Shown here: positions 1-18,196 of the stretch, piece by piece
Numbering within the stretch: position 1 is the stretch's first letter
How the letters are laid out: every line of letters starts with the position of its first letter
Origin: Corella eumyota
Taxonomy: Eukaryota > Chordata > Ascidiacea > Phlebobranchia > Corellidae
Assembly (NCBI GenBank): GCA_963082875.1
Contig: OY720100.1
Span: forward strand, 9,114,001 to 9,178,000
Length of the DNA stretch: 64,000 bases
Direction: 5' to 3'
Made by a program: the position numbers and the translations under genes
The notes under the pieces: model-generated
Told to the model about the DNA's origin: nothing
What the model saw: the letters and a program-made list of their open reading frames with translations, nothing else
Database searches by the model: none

Positions 1-428
1 TCATCCCTTTCCTTGCTGTTTTGTTTGCTGTTGTGGAGCTAGTCAACCTATGACTTTGTACATAACATAAAATAATTTTTCTATATTTGTATTACAACCA
101 ACAACCTTTATAAAATAAATCTACAATTTAAAGTCCATTTACCGGATAAGTTAATCTATTTTATTTGGCAGGCAACGGCTTAACAAACTTCATGGTTTCC
201 TGAGACAAGTTTATTTTGTGTATCCACTTTGCTAATTTGTTATGACCTGCATCTGGATGGAAAATGTTGAACAAAGTGGAGTGCTAGTATGTTTTTTTGA
301 TAGCTCTATGGGCCTTTATTTAATTGCAGGATGTGATTAAAATATAATTTTTTTCTGATTTATTTTGTATATGTAAACTGTAACATTTAAGCTAAGTACT
401 GCACAGGTTAACATTTTGTATATTTTAG

Positions 429-1631
429 GATGTTATTGCAAAATTGAATGACGATTGCGCGTCTTTGTCCAGCTTTCTAAATGTTTATGCAATTATAGTG
501 ATCAATCGAGCTAATAGGTTTACGCTCCAAGAATTTAATAACAGGCGTAAGATTTTTTTGCTTATCTAAACTGGTGCTGTAAAGTGAAAAAAATATGTTT
601 AAGTCAAAAATTAAAAAATATGTCTCACTTTTCAAATATATTCAAACGTTTGAACAATTTATTTACAGAAAAATATGTTTTAATGAACATTGTGGTCGGC
701 CTTAATACAATACAAGGTTTTATAATTGCATTGTTAGATCGAATTGGAGCTATTGAGTGTGGGTTTCCTTACCCAGCTGGGGATAAAAGAGCAGAAAGTA
801 AAAAGTTTTTATTTATTCGTATGGGTGTTATATCTTTACATTTTTAACAAATATTTAAAAAAAATTTTCAGCAAAATTAAAATTAATATCAATTTTAAAA
901 AATACTAATAATTTTAAAAGAACAAAAACAAATTTTTTCAATTTTTTTTTATATTTCATAAATTTGTACTTTAATCCAAGTAAATATTTGGCAACAGTTC
1001 AAAGGTTTAAAACTCATAAAACTAATAGTCACAAAATTTTACTACTACTCGACGTCAAACTTTACAACATTTACACTAATTCCTGTCATAACATTTTTAT
1101 CTGAATAACCTGTTAAATTAGAAAAAATAACATTTTGGTAATTACATTTTGGGATGGGTCATTACGTTTTTACAACATAAAAAAACACCTGTTCTATTAA
1201 ATTTTATTCTGATTTAGCATATTTTGCACATTTTGCCGACTAAAATATATACATATATATATATATATCTACATGGTAATAATAATAAAACAATAAAATA
1301 TTTTCCTGGTTTTCAATCACCATTTGATCTAATTAGTTTTTTATTTTTTAGTTTTGAATGCCTGGATACTAATATTTGAGTTATTTGCTTTGCAATTAGG
1401 ATCTTGGTATTTTTATAGAAAATCTGATAAAGGGTGTAAAGCGATTAAAGTCTGTGATTTAGAAAAGGTACTTACATTGAGCCGCTATTAATTTGTTTTA
1501 TTGTGTTATAAAAATCCGTTAAAGTTTGTTCTGTCAATATAGTTTACTTAACTTTAATTTTTAATGGAAAGAGATGTTATCCAACTTTATTATACTTCAC
1601 ATATTATTTTTAGTACAATGCTTGGAAATAA
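429..1631 (+). CDS. SLC51A: Organic solute transporter subunit alpha-like protein, 3' end of gene (partial)
   Basis: Four terminal exons are visible: 429-546, 669-797, 1352-1467 and 1614-1631, all with AG/GT borders and matching phases. The joined peptide has two hydrophobic helices, around LMNIVVGLNTIQGFIIALLD and LNAWILIFELFALQLG. Between them lies a GAIECGFPYPAGDKRAE loop and after them WYFYRKSD. This matches the C-terminal end of Ostalpha/TMEM184-type solute carriers (in human SLC51A a helix, an IACSPPYSSKTR loop, a helix, then MYYRRKD). Ostalpha pairs with Ostbeta to move bile acids and steroids across the basolateral membrane. The stop follows only five residues into the last exon. Upstream exons lie mostly outside the window. 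A hydrophobic stretch at 3-50 (IPFLAVLFAVVELV) may be one, but its donor is unclear. The family call rests on remembered similarity. Confidence 0.66.
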
Positions 1632-2252
1632 GTCTTGTGTACAAATTAGAAGTTGTTCAAATGGCCCTCCACAATATATTGAAACTTTTGAAAAGGACAG
1701 TGATAAACAAAGTTACTCAACAAGTTCCAAAACTGAAAATAATTAATAAATTATGCTTATTTTTAGTAGATGTATATATGTAAATACTCATTAATTATCG
1801 TTGCTGTATATAAATCGTTATTAGTTCACGTTTATTTAAATTATAACCGCAGATGTTTCAAAACACGCTTTTTATTTTTAAATAAAATTTGTATCAAGCA
1901 ACTATTGTCATTTTTTATATTTAGCATATAACCAAAATATCAAACCTTTTAATATTAAGGTATTGGTTTAGTTGTAACCAGACATTAAAACTAACTGAAT
2001 CGTTTTTTTTTTGTCTGGTTATAACTAAACCACGCCCTTAAAATAACAATTCCAAAAATGAGGATAAACAGATTACGTACAATTTAATACTTCGGTAAAC
2101 AGCTTGAACTAAAGTGAAGCTTATAAATTATTTATTTACATTTTTCCTTGCTAACAGTTAAATTATCGATTTTTATAATTGTTTTAAGTAATTAATATTT
2201 TGTTTAAAACATTGTAATTATAGCGAAAATTGTTTCTTTATAGACTGTCGTT
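1632..2252. other. Intergenic region between the SLC51A-like gene and KIFAP3
   Basis: AT-rich and without a supportable gene. It contains an inverted-repeat element (listed separately). The KIFAP3 promoter must lie here or further upstream, but no clear TATA box or other core motif stands out. Confidence 0.6.
1955..2041. repeat. Short inverted-repeat (hairpin, MITE-like) element
   Basis: Arms of about 29 bp at 1955-1983 and 2013-2041 are inverted copies with roughly four mismatches (the right arm begins GTCTGGTTATAACTAAACC). A 29-bp AT-rich loop lies between them. The outer ends read TTAAGG and CCTTAA. It looks like a very short non-autonomous DNA transposon or relic. No coding capacity is present. 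Confidence 0.6.
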
Positions 2253-8625
<6,373 letters not shown>

Positions 8626-9036
8626 GATGAACAAAGAACTTTTTAAAATAATTTACATGACATCAACTATATATTAAACACAAATTTTTTTGAAAATTAA
8701 TTAACTAATTTAGCACCAAGATATCTGCTGACCATAGCGGACATGTTTATAGATTGCTTTTTAACATAACACATTACAATCTTCTACATCTATATATATT
8801 ATAGTTCATATGTCCCATGTACAACTCGCTAATTACTGCTAAAGTATATACACTGTGAGCTGGAAAGTATTACTTAAAATTAATTTATTTTATGTTAATG
8901 TCTAACTAAAATAAACTGGATATAAGGATTCTGACTGCTTTGTAACTATAGCTTGCCTTTTTTACCCAAAAACTAACTTGGGTAACCAATGGTTTAAAAA
9001 AGAAAAACTTGTAATATTAAATATGAATTGTCAGAA
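8626..9036. other. Convergent 3' intergenic region, KIFAP3 / GLMN
   Basis: The two genes end tail to tail. KIFAP3 has AATAAA at 8910-8915. A TTTATT (AATAAA on the minus strand) at 8884 could serve GLMN, so the 3' UTRs may abut or overlap. No gene is visible. Confidence 0.55.
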
Positions 9037-12000
9037 TTAGGGATTTGCCTGATGCAAATCAATGTAATGTTGTACTCTTGAACATACAGATTGCATCATG
9101 TCAAAATTAGAGATAGCAGTTTCCAAGACCTAGTAAAAGACATAAAAGTAAGAATAAATTTTGAAGATAAACTAAATTGTTTAATTTGAATAATTACCCT
9201 TTTTCTTTCTTCAATTGGCATTGAAGGTAAACTTATTCCATTAATGGAAAAATTTGTTTCATCTGCTTGTTTGGCTATTTTTGATTATAATTTTAAAGGT
9301 TATATATTAAAAAATAGTCAGGTACCTATAAAATATACTAAACCAAACAATCGACATATTATAAAATGAATTAAATTGCGTGGGTTAAATGGATATTAAA
9401 AGTACTGTATATATTAACCCCAACCCTCCCGCATTTAAAATACACTTAATACAAGCAATCCAATTAATCCAATCGATTTTTTTGATAAAAATTCAAACCA
9501 ATACATTTTATGGGTACCAAACAATTAACAAAAATAGTCATATAGTAATTTTAAAATATGAACAAAAAAAATTTAAATCATAACAAAAAAGGGATTTTTA
9601 AATTAAAACAAAATACTATAGTTACCTAGTTTAGGTTTTGATTGTGTTTTTAGTTCTTCTCGATAATGCATTCTTGATAAATTAATTCCAGTTTGTAGGG
9701 GATTTAAATATTCCAATTCAATATTTTTAACTTTGCTCCAAATCTGAGTCTAAAAATATATATATTTGTTAATTTAGAAAAACTTTTAATTGTTGTATAT
9801 TGAAAAATAGGTTGATTTTCAATTTATATTTTATTAATTTTTTTAATATTATATTTACCATGTTTTCTTTATCTCTAATAAACAAGAACAAAAGCAGATT
9901 GAGAGCTGCCATAATCTTATCATATTCTGTCAAAATATCAGTTTCAGATTTATGTGGTAAATACAAACAGATTTCGATAAGTTTAAAAAATCTTTCTTTT
10001 TTTAAGAAAATGTTGCTGTCATCTAATACTTTGTCCTAAAAAAAATTAAATTTATTGAAAACTAAAATTTAGACTAATATTTTAAATATAAATATCTTCA
10101 ATAAAGCAACAACAATATCCTGGTTTTATTAATGAAGATTTACACAACAAATGTTCTTAAAGTAACAAAATTAAAAAAGTTTATTTTAAAAATAAAAATT
10201 TCGCATATATACCTTTAAAACTTCAGCCAATTTATTTTTGAAGTAAGTAATCAAATACCCAACCAATCCAAAATGGTCAACATTGTTGAACAAGTAGTTA
10301 AGCAAATTGTATCTGTCTAGCCACACAAATTTATCTAAGAATCTACAACAACAAAAATCATTATTTTATTATGTATAAAGTTTTAAAAAGGATTTTAAAT
10401 TCATGTAAAAACCAATAAAATTAGAATACCTCGTTAAAAATTGTAATGCTCTTTGTCTTAACAATTTAACTTGACAATTAATTGTTATATTTGATGCAGC
10501 TTGAAGGAGTAAGTTAGTGATATTATGTTGTTTTGTTAATTTTAATTCTTGATTAATTACAACAGTTTTTAAAGCAAAAGGTTCAAGTTTATTACTAACT
10601 TGTCTGCATAACTCAAGACCTAACAAAAAAACATTTTTTTAATTATCAAAAAATCTGAAAATAGATGTAAAACTTTAATTAGATTTTTTAGCATATGTTC
10701 GAATCTAAAATTAGTATAAGGTGTAAGTATTTTTTAACTTGAAGTTGAAATAATATTAACACTTTATTACCTTTGTGAATAGTGATCAAGTTTTTTGATT
10801 TAATCAAATTAAGGATAGAAGGAATGCATCTTATAAATGCAAAAACTGGGTCTATAATCTGGTATTCAGAATAAAATTTAAAAAATAGTAAGTTTTAAAG
10901 TGTAGCATAACAAAAAATGCAATATTTAGATTTTTTAAATTTTTATAAATTATAAGAAATAATACTTAAATTTGAATAAATATACTTTAAATATAAACTA
11001 TTAACTTGTGGCATGTTTCCAATGTTTTTAACTAAACATATTTGCAGAAAAGAAGATCTTGCTTGGTTTATTTTATTGAAGTCTTCAGCATTTGGTTTTC
11101 TCTCAAAACTAACAAAATTTCTCCATGTAACATCACACAATAATGTCCAGGAAGTGTTAAGTTTAGTGGTTAACAAAATAAGATTTTTTGAGGTATTTAT
11201 GGATAATTTTTCACCTGCAACATAAATATGTTTTATTAAATATAACAACACTTTATTTTTTTGAAAAATCAATAAAAATTCTACTTAATTTTTTCCAATT
11301 TAAAAAAAAAAGTTGACCAAAATTTGTTGTCAAAATTCACCGGTTAAATATACCTAAAGAATCCTTGTCATTCTCTCTTGATTCTCCGTCACTTATTTTT
11401 ACGCAACCTGTATACACTGGTTCATGTTCACTTATTTCTCTATCTTCTGCATCAATCAGTGTGAAAGTTTCAAGAAGTCCACAACACAACTAAAAGCAAC
11501 ATTTATACAAATTTTAATAAATCAATATTTAAGAATATTTTTAGCATATGTTAATAATTGAGTGTGTTTCACATATAAATTATCATTTTTTTTGTTTACT
11601 TACTATTGTTATTGCAAATTAAACAATTGGCTATTATAAATAAGCCTTTTTAAAAAAAAATCTTTAAAATAAAGTTTTACCATCATAAGTTCTTGTTTAA
11701 CAGCTTGAAAATGAGTTTCAGTAATAATTTTCTTCTTTAATTGTTTCTTAACATTATTTAACACTGCCTCGCCAAAGTCAACACAATCTTGAATAAATCT
11801 AAAAACAATATTAATATTAAAAATTAAATAATATTCAAGTTCAACTTCTAAATAAAACATTATAATTCAAAACTGAACTTTGTTAATTAAGCTAAAAAAC
11901 ATGAAAGTGTTATGTTACAGAATTTTGCAATTTTGTAAGTGATGTATATAGCACGTTAATATGGTTGACAATGAATCACAAAATGGCTTTAGAACATTTA

Positions 12001-13358
12001 AAAAATGTCTGTGGCACTTACAACTTAATTTTCCAAAATACTGGAAAATAATTAGCATAAAAAAACCAGGTTACCATATTTTTTTGTGTGACGTAGAAAG
12101 AACCAAGTAGCGTAGTAAATGTATACAAGCTAGTACTTTCTACGTCATCACATACAAGGCTTCCCTTTTTTTTTTTTTAATTAACTTTATTTTATTTTTT
12201 TAAAAGTTGTATAACTTAAAAAGTAGGTGAAATTATTTAAAGTTAAAATCATTTTTGTGTTCAGTGACACCAACTTTATTAATTTTTGAGTTTAAAAATA
12301 TTGCTAATATATGACTTGAACATAGTAGGCCAAATTATTCATAATACTATTAGTAAATAGCACTAGGCTACCTGGCAATTTTAATTTCTTCCAGTAATTC
12401 TGGGGTATTTTTAAGAGGGTTAAAATCAGTATAGTTAGGTAAATTCAATCCATCCAAATAATATAGTAAGGCTGACACCACCATTGCTATGTTGTAACAT
12501 TGATTTTTTTTATCCTTTTTAATCAAGTTTTGTGAAACTAAAAAAATATTGTATAAATAATAAATAATAAAAAATATGATAAAAAACAGCTTTTACTATG
12601 TTTAACATTAAATACTATCAAATTTCTATGCCTAATGGCATTTAATATTAAATACCATTGCTAAAAGCCTTAAGTAAAATTTAAGTATCATATTTTTAAG
12701 TTAAATATTTTATTTATTTACCAATAATAATTGCTGGAACTAACAGTTGAACAATATCTAACTCGATCATTGGATCAAAATGCTCTAAAAATGCTAACAA
12801 CATTTCTTTAGAATTTCCCATTTCTGCAATATAAGAAAAAATATCTCGAAAATACACGAGATCCTCATTTTGAACCTTGTTATTTTTCAGGTGGTTTATT
12901 AATTTGGTTAAAACTTCCCAACTTTTCTTGGAAACCTAAAACACAATAAAAAAAATATCCCTAACAAAATCAAAATTAATATAATTAATTGGAATGATTG
13001 CACAACAAAATTATTTTGTGCGGTAATTTAAATTGTATTTATATAATACAGCCTAATAGTTGATATATATATATGCATGTATGACTTTCAAAACAAAATA
13101 ACTATCGTTGTGCTTATACTAAAATGCAGCACCTAAGACAGGTAGCGAACAGACAATTTTTAGCATATTTTAAACACAAAAATTTTAAATATATACATAT
13201 TTATATTAATGCACAATTTTTTATCTGTTAATTCTTACTTGTCGTTCATTTACTAAATCAAGGCAATAATTTCTTAATTCATTATATTCAAAAATTTCCA
13301 AATATTTTGAAATCCGAGGTGATATACTATCTTGATATTCTTCAAGCATGTCCACCAT
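9037..13358 (-). CDS. GLMN: Glomulin (FKBP-associated protein FAP68), cullin-RING ligase inhibitor
   Basis: Thirteen exons read leftward: 13239-13358, 12722-12935, 12372-12537, 11681-11798, 11354-11489, 11006-11214, 10771-10858, 10430-10619, 10213-10342, 9859-10035, 9626-9749, 9198-9274 and 9037-9129. The total is 1842 nt (613 aa; human about 594). The best match is near the C-terminus: LPHKSETDILTEYDKIMAAL followed by NLLLFLFIRDKEN corresponds to human LPEGAETDLLQNSDRIMASL. The next exon has LNPLQTGINLSRMHY, then SINGISLPSMP and a closing SNFDMMQSVCSRV helix. Glomulin is a HEAT-like helical protein that binds RBX1 and blocks E2 recruitment to SCF ligases. The N-terminal half is diverged but helical throughout. 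An inverted repeat sits in the 12371-11799 intron. Confidence 0.88.
12089..12147. repeat. Intronic inverted repeat with TGACGTAG arms
   Basis: Perfect 12-bp arms TGACGTAGAAAG (12089-12100) and CTTTCTACGTCA (12136-12147) are separated by 35 bp, with further imperfect pairing outside. Each arm carries a CRE/AP-1-like TGACGT core. A second small palindrome, TTTTCCA/TGGAAAA, lies about 60 bp to the left. It may be a MITE remnant or a regulatory hairpin within GLMN. Confidence 0.55.
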
Positions 13359-13715
13359 TTTATTATACTTACATTAATATTATAAAAACCCTAACACCTT
13401 TTGACACAAAAAAATTCAATTATTATATTATCTACTAAAACAACTTTTTACAAAAATTAAATAAACTCTTAAGCAATGCAAACATTAAATCAAAAAAGCA
13501 TATATGTATAACTCCAAAGCATAAAAAATGTCTTTAAAAGTATAGGCTATATATTTGAATTATGAAAAAAAAATGTTACAACACTTTGCTTAAATTCAAA
13601 ATTCTAAAAAAAGTTGTGATTTATACTTTAAACCCTGTACAATTAAAATTATACCAACATAAAACACCACACCAATACAAATTATTGCACAAGATATAAA
13701 CAGCCAATTAAGTAA
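13359..13715. other. Short gap between ODR4 stop and GLMN start (same strand)
   Basis: Only 357 bp separate the upstream ODR4 stop from the GLMN start codon on the minus strand. It must hold the ODR4 3' UTR and either the GLMN promoter or, if the two are co-transcribed, an inter-cistronic spacer. No TATA box is evident. Confidence 0.5.
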
Positions 13716-16656
13716 TTACTCAGAAAAGGTAAAATAAGATAAAGCTGCTGCAGCTAATGCTACCCCAGTTGCCAAGATTGCTCCTAGAAAAATATATGTA
13801 TTTTTTATTAGTATATATATAAATTTCTACTAAGCTTTTGTGTATATATATAATTTATATAAGCTTACTTATGGAGTTGGAATAATTATTTTTGCTGTTA
13901 ATTTCTGTTGCCTCATTATTATCAATATCTTCATTATTTTCCGAATTATTGTAAGGTTGAATATTTGAAAAATTTTCTAAGTCATTATTAAAATTGCTTT
14001 TATCCAATGTAATATCCAAGGTCTCCTATTTATTAAATTATTTTTTTTTATATTTATTTAAAAGAATAATATATATAATTTAACTATTTGTTCAAAATAC
14101 TAAATTTTTGTTATTTATTTAATATGTATATACACTAAATTTTTTTATAAAAAGGTTTAATATTAGGACTAATTACCTTTATTCTTAATATAGCGTCAGA
14201 CAACAATTCATTGGGAAAAGAATAATCAAAAAACATAAAACTTTCATCAGTTTCCTTAAAACACAATCGCTTCGGAAAACTGCACTCTATAAAAAAATTC
14301 AACTTACAAAACATAGATCCAGAATTTTTGAAGTATGATGTTAAAAATGTACAAAATTTTATATTTTGTTAGAACTAGATAAGTGCCCGCCCTACGTGCA
14401 TTTTTAATCATTTGGTCAGTTTCTTTTACATTTTACCTGCACACCATAAAACAAAAAGCAAGTTTTTTTTATATTAAAGGCATATAAAATAAACATAATC
14501 ATAATTCTCCATTAAATAATGTATATTTAACAAAAATCTGTTTATAAAAATCAAGTAGTGTGGTATACCAATAATGGCATTGAGTAATATGAAAAAAAAT
14601 GTTTATAAACTACAAACCTTTAATTTGTTCAATTGAAGTATTTCTATCCCCTAAATCCTCACTTAACAATTGAAAACGTCGATTTATGTTTCTTATTAAA
14701 TCAACTTTAAGTTCCTATCATATAAACAAAATAAGTTGCCTTGACTTTGTATAAAATACTAAATTTAAAATGTACGAAAAATGCTTGAAAAAAGACAAAC
14801 ACAAAATCATAATACAATCTACTATAAATTTTTTTTTTATTTAAAACCTGAATTGCTTCTTCAACCGTAGATTTAGAAGAAAGGTAAGCACAAGCAAATA
14901 CAGTTCCTTGTATTTCAATAACTTGATCACTTGTCTGCAAATCAACTGCACTGAAGTTTTCCTATATTCAATTAATTTATTATTCATTTTGCAAAAAATC
15001 TTAAATAATTTTTAACTGTATTAGAGATTTAAAACAAAAACTTACTATACTAACTTTATCATCTAGATTCAAGTAAAAATTACAAGTAAACGTTTTGCCC
15101 CATTTAGAAGCAGTTGTACTTGATTTTGATTTTCGGTTTTTACCGGTTGTAACCGGTTCTGGGTCTAATATTTCAGTTGGCAGATGTAAAACGTCATTAA
15201 CTTCAACCAAGGCATTCGATATTGAATCACAATATGTTGACATTTTTGCCTTAAGTTAATATAATTTAAGTTAAATTTTCATTAAGGTTTAAAAAAAATT
15301 TAGGGATAACATTTAAAATTGAAATTATGCACAAATTGTTTAATTATTGCAAACTAAAAAACAAAAATTTTTAAATTTAAAGTTTTCTCTTACATTTATT
15401 TTTTCTTCCAGTTGTTTTGAAGATAAATTGTTTTCGTTTAATTTTAAATTAATTTTAATTCTTGTTTCCACTAATGACCATTTTGTTGCTGTGTTACTAT
15501 ATTTCCAATCTGCTGGTTTCATAGAGCTCTAAAAAATAAAAAAAAAGAATAAACAAACTTTTATTCTATTATAAAGCAAATTAAAATATGACTCAAGATA
15601 ATATAATAAGGAAGTTATTTATAATACTATTAAAAAATGTTTAAGTTATTTATTACTGTTTTGTCATTCATGTCATATTGTTTGCAGTAAACAGTTTTTC
15701 CATTTGTTGCTTCTAAGTGAACAACTGTCCATAATAATTGATCACATTGCTCAGATAAATGTTCATTTGATAAACATTTATAGGTGGTGTACATGGCCTA
15801 AAGTTGTTAAAAAAAAAATTGTTACAAAGTTAAACTTTTTCATAACTTTAATTAGGGAAAAATATTGGTAGAATTATGGCCTTGTTTTTTAAGCTTAAAA
15901 CTATGTTTTTTAAATTCAACCAAGACTAAAAAATAATATATATATATATATGTAAAAAATAACACATACCTGTCTTAGTTTGTTATATGTGATATTGTCT
16001 CCCTTGTTGGAAACAAAAAAGATTCCAATAATATTTAAACCACCTGGTAGCATGTAAGTCAACTCAACAGCATGACCTGCTATCCAGTTTTCGTCAATCT
16101 AAAATAAGTTCAAAATACAACATTAATTTAAACAGTTTCCTTTAAATAAATTTAAAGTGTTGAATGAATTTAAACCATATTATTATGTTATATTGTTTTA
16201 CCTCTATTCTGTTTCCCTTCGAATTGTCATCCTTGGTTGGACATTTTACCAATTTTATTACATAATCCTTTGCTTTAGAGTTCTAAATTTAAAAAGTATA
16301 TATATTACAAAATAACTTAAAGTATAAGACCACAATGTTAAACATCTAAAACTGCAAAATAATTAAAAATCCTTTAAGTTATATTAAAATAAACAGACAC
16401 TCTGTATTCATTATCGAAAAATTCGACAATCCAAAAATAAAAACATATATATATATATATGACAAGTTAGTATTGTAACACTATAAATTTTAAGCAATTA
16501 CAAATCAAACGATCTTAAGTTTATATAATATTAAATATGTTTGCACACTTAAAGACCAACCTTTCCAAGAATTAGACCTACAGCTGGATGTTTATTTTTG
16601 ATAATTTTGTTCACGTAATTTTGAACATCTTCCTCAACTACAATGTTTCTAACCAT
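13716..16656 (-). CDS. ODR4: ODR-4 homolog, ER-membrane GPCR trafficking / ufmylation cofactor
   Basis: Eleven exons: 16561-16656, 16202-16282, 15970-16098, 15657-15797, 15394-15528, 15046-15249, 14848-14961, 14618-14714, 14177-14286, 13869-14025 and 13716-13783. The sum is 1332 nt (443 aa; human 454). Landmarks in order: VGLILGK near residue 27; MLPGGLNIIGIFFV, equivalent to human MLPGGLLVLGVF; KPADWKYS (human RPADWKYQ) opening a beta-rich segment; VFACAYLSSKSTVEEAIQ; an Asn/Glu-rich spacer; and a C-terminal hydrophobic helix (AILATGVALAAAALSYFTF) ending FSE-stop, like the human FHYFSD tail anchor. ODR-4 in worms helps deliver odorant receptors to cilia; the human protein pairs with UFSP2. 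The helix implies membrane anchoring by its C-terminus. Confidence 0.93.
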
Positions 16657-17010
16657 TGTAATTTTTGTTAAACATAAATTTTCAATAAAAATTTTTAAAA
16701 AAATCTATAAAACAAATCTACTTATTGAACATAAAACATTAATTTTAAAATATATTCGAAAATCCTTTCGGAATGTAACTTAAAAAAAGGCTTGTAGAAA
16801 GCCCATGCGAATAATACGACTACAACTAAACTACCAGAATAAGGTTTTGTTTGGAGCATTACACAAAAGTTAAAGTGACTTTATACTTAATCTAAATAAT
16901 TATATAATGTACAGATTGTAATGGTTTGACAAATAGATGTATAAAAAACATATACCCACTTAGAATAAAATTTTATTATTAAGTTAAATTTAAAAGGATT
17001 ATAAGTGAGA

Positions 17011-17109
17011 GAATAAGATAACAACCCAACGAGTAAGATCAAAATCGACAAATAAGATTATTACCAGCGAAAAAAGGTCACAACTGCTGGAATAAGATTA
17101 CAATTTGGG
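17011..17109. repeat. Degenerate ~20-bp minisatellite, five copies
   Basis: Units begin at 17011, 17031, 17050, 17070 and 17090. Four of the five share (G/A)A(A/G)TAAGAT at their start, followed by an A/C-rich half; the fourth is more diverged (AAAAAAGGTCACAACTGCTG). The array abuts the SINE copy to its right. Confidence 0.6.
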
Positions 17110-17282
17110 ATATTATAAATTATATATGCCAACTAATTATAAGCTGCTGATTAGGTGTAGGCTCAGCAGAAGTTTATACCATTTATAGTGCCTTACTCAA
17201 GAACGCTGCAACATGACAGTGGGGATCAAACCCAACTCAGGTCATGTAGTAAAGCAGTAACCAGACTGCCAGACCACGCTAG
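17107..17282 (-). mobile_element. tRNA-derived SINE, copy 1
   Basis: On the minus strand it reads from an A-box-like GTGGTCTGGCAGTCTGG through a B-box GGTTTGATCC (GGTTCRANYCC type). The family body follows: a GAGTAAGGCACTATAAATGG segment, CTGCTGAGCC and AATCAGCAG. Copies 2-4 in this window share the same body. The 3' half seen in copies 2 and 4 is missing here. Confidence 0.75.
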
Positions 17283-18196
17283 TTAAGTTATTTTATCAAA
17301 TGTGATCTTACATCCTTTAATATTATTTTAATTTTGGTAGTTATTACAGCTGTACATACAGACATATAGTCAGACAGTCAACAGTGTAGTTATATCTGTA
17401 TATGGTCTGATCGTAGGGGATCAGAAAATTCGGCCATAAAAAGATTCGACCAGCCACGAAATTCCCGTGTATAAAGTCAGCATAAGACCATATTTTACCG
17501 ATATTCAAAATGAAATTTTGCCAAAAGTACAGTATATATAAAAGGTTGAATTGGTTGTTACCTTAATGACAGTTGTAAGTTTTTAAGATTTATGTTACAA
17601 AAACTAATTTTGATGGTATTTGCTATTCTGTTTTGGTTTTTATTTAAAAAATTTAACATAAATATGTTCCTTGTGCAATTCTTGAGTGATACTATTCTAG
17701 TAATAATTTAGCTACTGACTGCATTGAATAACTTTAAATACAATTTTATTCCAAAAATACCTTTTTTTGTTTATAATCTTGTTATGGCACCCACTTTAAG
17801 TAATATATCAAATCCCTTTGTTTATTTTCAAAATTTACACGTGTTTGAACGAGAGTTAAAACTTATTTGTAAAACACACAACAAACGTTTAGTTTATCCT
17901 CAGTTTGTGTAAATATTTTAAAAGTGCATCATTTTTTGGTAAACAATTAAAGTTATTTAAATCAAGCAAATTATATAGTAGTTGTTATATTATACCTAAA
18001 ATTGAAACTTTAAGGACGCTTTAATTTTCTTTATCAGCACATTCTTGTTATGACCAGTTGCATTTTATTGTCGAGTTTGTTAAAAGTAGCTCTGTAAAAA
18101 TGGTTTAATAAACAACTCGTAAATAACCCCGAAAAGAACAGAATATTCTGGTAAATGTATAAATTTTATTTAAAAAAAAAGTTTGGCATAACAGAA

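Larger units (their letters stand above)
16657..18196. other. Intergenic region, ODR4 upstream / LTV1 downstream
   Basis: It holds a degenerate 20-bp minisatellite and a SINE (listed separately). A 62-codon plus-strand ORF at 17724-17912 has no splice context, signal or recognisable composition and is not called. The ODR4 promoter should lie near 16660-17000, where no clear core motif is visible. Confidence 0.55.

Noticed and set aside
1247-1268. TA dinucleotide microsatellites (also near 6259, 15936 and 16444)
   Set aside because: Ordinary short simple repeats in AT-rich intergenic or intronic DNA, with nothing unusual attached.
1564-1783. Two overlapping ORFs at the end of the SLC51A-like gene
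   Set aside because: The spliced frame from the preceding exon reaches a stop at 1629-1631, and neither ORF continues the protein.
17724-17912. A 62-codon intergenic ORF
   Set aside because: No signal peptide, splice context, codon bias or similarity; expected by chance in this composition.
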